From: Beta vulgaris subsp. vulgaris
Lineage: Eukaryota; Streptophyta; Magnoliopsida; Caryophyllales; Amaranthaceae
Assembly (NCBI RefSeq): GCF_026745355.1
Contig: NC_079205.1
Location: forward strand, 34,689,137 to 34,753,136
Length of the DNA: 64,000 nucleotides
Reading direction: 5' to 3'
Shown here: one piece after another, positions 58,660 to 64,000 of the stretch
How positions within the stretch are numbered: the stretch's first letter is position 1
Layout of the letters: the number at the start of each line of letters is the position of its first letter
The notes under the pieces: model-generated
The model's database searches: none
What the model saw: only the letters and a program-made list of their open reading frames with translations
Told to the model about the DNA's origin: nothing
Program-made: the position numbers and the translations under genes

Positions 58660-60228
58660 TGTTGACCCTTGAGTTTTGAAGATGACCTAACCACAAAAGA
58701 CATAGTGTATTTTATTTATGGTGTTGCAAGGTAATTCATGCTCGAGCTAAGAGAATACTTGATTGAAGATTAAAGCGGAGAATTAATCAAGATCGAAGTA
58801 AAGATGTTCGAGAGATGAAGAATCAAGCATGGAATGAAGATTAGAATACATTAGGGTATTTATTAATCTTCTTGTTAAGGTTGAGTAAAAGCTTTATTAA
58901 GTTCGTGGTGAATTCTCAAAGGAACTTGGTTCTGTTCCCATGAAAGGAACAGACCTGGCACTATAGGAACAAGGCTATAGGAACAAGACTTAATAATTAG
59001 GGAACAAGACTTAAAACTAATTTAGGAACTTCTAAGTGACTAATATTGTGCGCCTAAGATAATTGTGTCCCAATATAGTTGTTAGAGTTTTTAGGGATAA
59101 TTTGACTAAGATCCATTATTTTAGGAAGTTAGTTTAAGTTTGTTAGGAAAAGATTTTAAAAAAGATTTTCTGATTTTAAATTAACTGATTTTCAAATATA
59201 TCTTTTTAAAATATATATTTTATCTTTTATATTTTATTTAAAAGATTTAGTTTTCGAAAAATTTATATTTCCGGTTTCAAAATGTTTCGGATTTTTTTAT
59301 TAAAAACTGTTTTCCGGTTTTATAAAAGATTTTGAAAAATATATTTTTTCCTAAAAACTAGCTAAAGTATTTTATTTATTTATTTCCTAAAATCTAGATT
59401 ACACGCCTAAGTTTACTGCTACACGTTTTATGTAGTTAGTGGATTTAGTGGCTTAAGTTAATTATCCTCCAAGTATTTAATTAAATTAAATAAGTTTAAT
59501 TATTCTCCAAGTTTGCAAAACCACGATATGTTACTGCTTCTATGAAGTGAAGTATGGATTAGTGGATGCTTTACATGACATGGAATAATTAAATTAATTT
59601 AATTAATTAAACATCATGGAGAACATGTGATAATGATCTAAGTTAGTGGAGAACATGTCTTGTCTTAATTGTCTATAAATAGGCGCCTAATTCATTTGAG
59701 CAAAATTGTGTCTGACTTAGTTAATTTGTCTTAAGTTATCTAAAGTGTCAGTGCCTTTTCCTTAAGAGAATTCATACTTACATTAATCGAGTTATTACTC
59801 TTCCATTATTTTATAAAGTGTATTTTTGAGAAAAAGGGTTTGAGTGAACTCTTGTAAGTGTGAGAAAGCTTTGAGTGAAGCAGAGAAAGAGAAAGAGAAA
59901 GAGAAAGGAACTTCGAGTGAAGTTTGAGAGAAAACGTCAGTTGTTGGGAACTGTCGTTGGGAACTTGAGTTGAGTGACTTAAGTTGAGAATCGAGAGAAA
60001 AGTAATAGGTTGTAATCAGAGTTGTTTTGGCCTATTATAGTGGAAAGTTGTTTAAAATCCCTTGTGGTCGAGGTTGTTTCTTCCTACTAGGCCTAGGAAG
60101 TTTTTCCTCGTAAAATCTCTCGTGTTCCCATTGTTTGTTCCCAAGTTTACTTTTAATTCCGCAAAAAGTAGAGCTTATTCTCTCACTATAATTCACCCCC
60201 CCTCTTATAGTGCTCATATTATACAACA
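58660..60228 (+). repeat. SIRE-2 5' LTR
   Basis: 1,569 bp from TGTTGACCCTTGAG to TTATACAACA, two bases before the PBS. Its start parallels SIRE-1's (TTGAGTTTTGAAGATGAC against TTGAGTTTTGAATGATGAC). Confidence 0.8.
59674..59681 (+). promoter_or_regulatory. SIRE-2 LTR TATA box
   Basis: TATAAATA followed by GGCGCC; it would place the transcript start near 59705. A GAGAAAGAGAAAG microsatellite lies in the leader at 59880-59905. Confidence 0.6.
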
Positions 60229-60230
60229 AT

Positions 60231-60242
60231 TGGTATCAGAGC
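60231..60242 (+). other. SIRE-2 primer binding site
   Basis: TGGTATCAGAGC, a perfect initiator-tRNA-Met site. Confidence 0.9.
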
Positions 60243-60292
60243 GGGAACTCTAATATTCAGGAAACCCTGTTGAGTTCAAGATCTTGAAAAAT

Positions 60293-62080
60293 ATGAATAC
60301 TAGAGAGAAACTGGAAGAAGGGTACTCTACGCAGAGGCCACCAATGTTCAATGGTAAGTTTTACACTTACTGGAAGAACAGAATGGAGATCTTTATCAAA
60401 GCCGACAATTACCAGGTATGGAGAGTCATAGAGGTAGGTGATTTTGAAGTCACTACCACTAATGACAAAAATGAGGTAATTCCTAAATCTATATCTGATT
60501 TTGATAAAGCTGATTTCGAAAAGATGGAAATTAATGCTCTTGCTATAAAACTGCTTCATTGTGGTCTTGGACCTCATGAACACAATCGTGTCATGGGATG
60601 TAAAACCGCAAAACAAATTTGGGATCTTCTTGAAGTCACTCATGAAGGTACGAGTGAAGTTAAGAGATCAAAAATAGATTTTTGATGAACCAATATGAAC
60701 TTTTTCAAATGAAATCAAAAGAGTCTATCCAAGACATGTTTACACGCTTTACTAATATTATTAATGAGCTAACATCTCTTGGTAAAGTGATTACATCTGA
60801 GGAACAGGTACGAAAGGTCCTAAGGAGCCTTCCTAGGGATCGTTGGATGGCTAAGGTAACTGCCTTACAGGAAACTAAGGACTTTACTAAGTTCAATTTG
60901 GAACAACTTGCTGGTTCCCTCATGACTCATGAGTTGCAATTGGACAATGAGAATGGAGACATGTCCAAGCAAAAATCGATTGCCTTAAAAGCTGATGAAG
61001 ATGAAGACTCAGAAACTGATGAAGAAGAATCCGCTCTCATGGTCCGAAAATTCAAAAGAATGTTTAGGAACATGAAGAATGGAGATTACAAAGGTAAGAA
61101 TAAGAAATATTCTAACAAACTTGTTTGTCATAAGTGTGGCAGTTCTGAGCACTTCATCAAGGATTGTCCCCAATGGGAACAAGAAAAAGGCAAAGGAAGG
61201 GAACGAGCAGAGATAGGAACAAGGAATACAAAAACTCCTATACTCGATCTGACATGAAGAAAGCTATGGTTGCTGCATGGGGAGACTCTGACTCGAGAAG
61301 AAGATGATCCTAACCAAATGAGGAGACTGCAAACTTCTGTCTTATGGCTCTTGACAATTCCGAATCTGATGAAGAGATTGAATCTCTTGAGGCAAGTCTA
61401 GACACCATCAAAACTCGTCTTAATTCTTTAAGTAAAGAAAAATTATTTGAGTTTATTGTTGACGCTGTAAATGATTGCAAAGATGAGACCATTAAACTAA
61501 AACAATGTCAACATGCTTTAAGTGTAGCAAAGGAACATACCTCTTGGCTTAAAAGTGTTCGAATTGATATTGAGAAAAGATTTTTCGAATTGTTTGACAA
61601 AAATCTTAAATTAAAAGAGGATTTCGAAAATCTTAAAAATGAGAACTACTTGTTAAGTCTTGAGTTATCACAACTAAAAGAGTTTGTTCCTGAAGTAAGT
61701 TCATTTGACATTAAGTCAGTTCCCTTGCAAAGTTTCAAATCTGAAATAAACGAATTGAAAAATCATGTTTCATTTTTGGAAATTGAAAATGAACTTGTAG
61801 GGGAACTGCACCAAATGAGAAATGAAAAGAAAATGCTACCTATTCCAAACTGGATTAAGAACCCTCAAACAAAACGAACTGAAGGTCTTGGTTTTAATCA
61901 CAAAAAGAAATTTGAAAAACCTAAAAAGAGAGTTGATTTACCAAGTGATAAAGTTTGTATGTTTTGTGGGAACACTGGTCATTTTAGGAACTCTTGTCCT
62001 AAAAGACTTGGTCGCATCAATGAGAACTTGGAAACAAGTAGATTAATTTTGGAAAAAGAAATCTATTGTTCCTGAAGGAA
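60293..62080 (+). pseudogene. SIRE-2 gag with two zinc knuckles and coiled coil
   Basis: I chose the ATG at 60293, the first after the PBS. The capsid region reads RPPMFNGKFYTYWKNRMEIF, then TAKQIWDLLEVTHEGTSEVK, SIQDMFTRFTNIINELTSLG and LEQLAGSLMTHEL. A single-base break (stop at 60683-60685) splits it, and a second break occurs near 61255. The first CCHC (CHKCGSSEHFIKDC) is at 61125-61166 after an acidic stretch (EDEDSETDEEES). A predicted coiled coil follows at 61360-61830 (LSKEKLFEFIVDAVND, LKLKEDFENLKNENYLLSLE). The second CCHC (CMFCGNTGHFRNSC) is at 61956-61996. The coiled coil is kept open for 243 codons, so it looks selected until recently. Confidence 0.88.
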
Positions 62081-62099
62081 AGGAACCCAAGAAAGATTG

Positions 62100-62562
62100 G
62101 GTTCCTAACTCTAACAATTAGTTTTCTTGCAGGTTGGAGTGAGGGGGAACAACACATGGTACCTAGACAGTGGTTGTTCTAAGCATATGACTGGAGATAA
62201 ATCAAGATTTCTCTCACTCTCAGCCTATAATGGTGGAAGTGTGACTTTTGGTGACAACAAGAAAGGTAACATAGTTGCCATGGGCAAAGTTGGTAAGTCA
62301 TCGTCACATTCCATAGATAATGTGTTTCTAGTTGATGGATTAAAGCATAACTTGTTAAGTATTTCCCAATTCTGTGATAGAGGGAACTGTGTGAAGTTTA
62401 ATAGTGAAAAATGTTTGATTGTCAACAATAGCACAAAGGATATCATTTTGGAAGGAACAAGGAAAGGGAACACATATGTTGTGGATCTCAACCTTGTTCC
62501 CAAAAACAAATTCACATGCCTTAGTGTTATTGATGATGATTCATTTTATGGCACAAGCGTCT
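62100..62562 (+). pseudogene. SIRE-2 protease
   Basis: Aspartic protease that cuts gag-pol. NTWYLDSGCSKHMTGDKSRF gives the active DSG at 62166-62174. It continues as GGSVTFGDNKKGNIVAMGK, VFLVDGLKHNLLSISQFCD and YVVDLNLVPKNKFTCL. The domain itself is intact for about 145 codons, and the frame ends at TAG 62562-62564, just before the integrase zinc region (a single-base shift there). Confidence 0.87.
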
Positions 62563-63640
62563 AGGTCATGCTAGCTTTTCCTTGCTTGACAAACTGCGCT
62601 CTAAAGAACTAGTTTTAGGTTTACCCTCTACTAAGTTTCATTTAGATCATGTGGTGATGCATGCGCAAAAGGTAAGCATGTTAGGTCTCTTTCAAGTCCA
62701 AGAATGTGGTAAGTACCACAAGACCTTTAGAGTTAATACATATGGATTTATGTGGACCTATGAGGATACAAAGCCGGAGTGGAAAGAAATATGTGTTAGT
62801 AATTGTAGATGACTTCTCTAGATTTACTTGGGTTATTTTTCTTTCTAGCAAGGACGAGACTTATGATGAGTGGTCATAAGTTACTTCACCTTAGATCCGA
62901 CCATGGTAAAGAGTTTGAAAATTTTAAGTTCGATGACTTTAGCAGAGACAACGGATTAGATCACAATTTCTCAGCCCCTAGAACACCTCAACAAAATGGT
63001 GTAGTTGAAAGGAAGAATAGAACACTAGAAGAGATGGCTAGGACTATGCTGATAGCGAATGATCTTCCCAAAAAACTTTTGGCAGAAGCTGTGAATACTG
63101 CTTGTCACATTATAAATCGAGCCATGGTAAGACCTTTATTAAATAAAACTATGAGCTGTATTTTGGTAAAAAGCCCAATATTACATATTTCAGAACATTT
63201 GGATGTAAATGTTTTGTTCATAATAATGGGAAACAAAATATTGGAAAATTTGATGCTAGAAGTGAAGAAGCTGTATTCTTAGGATATTCTTCTAGTAGCA
63301 AGGCTTATAGAGTGTATAATAAAAGGTCTATGTGTGTAGAAGAAAGTGTGCATGTTATTTTTGATGAAACAGATAAATTTGATGCAAGCACACAGGTTAT
63401 GACTTCGAAATAGGATTGCAAAAGATAAGTCTTATTATGAGACTTTGGAAGACGAAGTCATGGGAACAAGCGAAACAACATCTTGTTCCTGTTCCCAATG
63501 AGGAAGAAGAGGAACTAGTGATGATGCACTAGTGAATGAATCCACTATTGTTGAACCTGGTTCCCAAGTACAGGGAAATGAAGATGATCAAGGAAACCAA
63601 GTTTCCATCCAGGATTTCCAACCAAAGCCTTGGAAAACTC
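62563..63640 (+). pseudogene. SIRE-2 integrase, frameshifted
   Basis: The pieces are GHASFSLLDKLRSKELVLGL (zinc region, 62565-62640), a degenerate Cys-Cys part near 62660, a broken first-Asp region near 62745 (MDLCGP-like), VDDFSRFTWVIFL near 62808 and LRSDHGKEFENFKFDDF (second Asp, 62890-62940). SAPRTPQQNGVVERKNRTLE (62970-63030) follows, holding the catalytic Glu. The C-terminal domain continues to SYSSSSKAYRVYNKR-type sequence near 63290-63330. At least four single-base shifts. Confidence 0.85.
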
Positions 63641-64000
63641 ATCGTTCCCATCCTGTGGAACTCAAACGAGATCTCAATTGAAAAACTTTTGTGCTTTTCA
63701 TGCTTTTCTTTCTATGTTGGAACCTAGGAATCATGAAGAAGCTCTCACTGATGCTGATTGGATCGTAGCAATGCAGGATGAACTTCATCAATTTGAAAGA
63801 AACAAAGTTTGGCACCTTGAACCTAAGCCTAAACATAACAAGGTTATTGGTTTAAAGTGGGTGTTTCGAAACAAATTAGATGAGTTCGGAACTATCATAA
63901 GAAACAAGGCGGTTAGTTGTGAAAGGATACAATCAACAGGAAGGCATTGATTATGAAGAAACTTTTGCTCCAGTTGCAAGACTGGAAGCAATTAGAATCT
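63641..64000 (+). pseudogene. SIRE-2 reverse transcriptase, N-terminal part
   Basis: FCAFHAFLSMLEPRNHEEAL, then DADWIVAMQDELHQFERNKV, KHNKVIGLKWVFRNKLDEFG and, after a shift near 63910, [20 protein letters not shown]. These are the fingers-domain motifs of Copia RT. The YVDD motif lies beyond the window. Confidence 0.87.

Larger units (their letters stand above)
58660..64000 (+). mobile_element. SIRE-2: second SIRE-type Copia element, cut by window end
   Basis: 5' LTR (58660-60228), PBS (60231-60242), gag, protease, integrase and the start of RT, in plus orientation. Gag has the same two-knuckle, coiled-coil plan as SIRE-1, but LTR and protein sequences differ clearly, so it is a different family in the same lineage. 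Fewer breaks than SIRE-1. The rest lies beyond 64000. Confidence 0.9.

Overview
This window is a stretch of nuclear plant DNA, very probably from a dicot. It is AT-rich and holds the 5' end of one conserved host gene followed by about 60 kb of nested transposable elements. The plant call rests on three things: an intron-containing UDP-glucose:glycoprotein glucosyltransferase (UGGT) gene with GT-AG introns, initiator-tRNA-Met primer binding sites (TGGTATCAGAGC), and typical plant LTR retrotransposons, Stowaway/Tourist-type MITEs, a PIF/Harbinger element and a LINE. I cannot name the species. Almost every transposon reading frame is broken, so most coding calls are pseudogenes.

Layout. 1-520: the end of an unidentified + strand exon with a poly(A) signal, and a LINE RT scrap. 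696-3216 (-): the first three exons of UGGT, with a Stowaway-like MITE in intron 1 and a 23-bp tandem repeat in intron 2. 3611-4127: an AGCTCGAGC-rich foldback repeat. 4128-22298: a minus-strand Gypsy chromovirus (called G2 here). Its 5' LTR is at 19729-22298, its gag-protease remnant at 17320-18130 and its RT-RNaseH-integrase remnant at 4682-7509. G2 is split by a second Gypsy-type element, G3 (7510-17319, TSD GATAA). G3 itself carries two solo LTRs: an Athila/Tat/Ogre-like one (8348-9939, TSD GTTTA) and one of G2's own family (12868-15413, TSD AAGCC).

22299-32892: a third G2-family LTR (minus orientation), interrupted by a Copia element (23292-30655) and a long-TIR DNA element (31474-32225). 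The Copia leader contains a 625-bp palindrome made of two inverted 311-bp Tourist-like MITEs. 32893-47580: a decayed PIF/Harbinger transposon. Its Myb/SANT-like ORF1 (about 32930-34040) and DDE transposase (about 45630-46980) are separated by an 11.2-kb SIRE-type Copia element (34048-45245, TSD ATCTC). That SIRE element has a long accessory frame downstream of pol that resembles the 'putative plant transposon protein' domain.

48408-56790: a decayed LINE (ORF1 with a DUF4283-like domain, endonuclease, zf-RVT and 3' tail; RT deleted). It is interrupted by about 5.1 kb of 158-bp satellite monomers organised in a 14-mer higher-order repeat, including a 999-N assembly gap. 57057-57312: a TIR MITE. 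58660-64000: the 5' half of a second SIRE-type Copia element (LTR, PBS, gag with two zinc knuckles, protease, integrase, start of RT), cut by the window end.

The retroelement parts fit the usual cycle: LTR promoter, tRNA-primed reverse transcription, gag particle, protease, integrase, RT/RNase H and a polypurine tract before the 3' LTR. No copy here looks able to complete it alone. Target-site duplications give a clear insertion order: Harbinger first, then LTR3 and SIRE, then Copia-2 and G2, then G3, then the solo LTRs.
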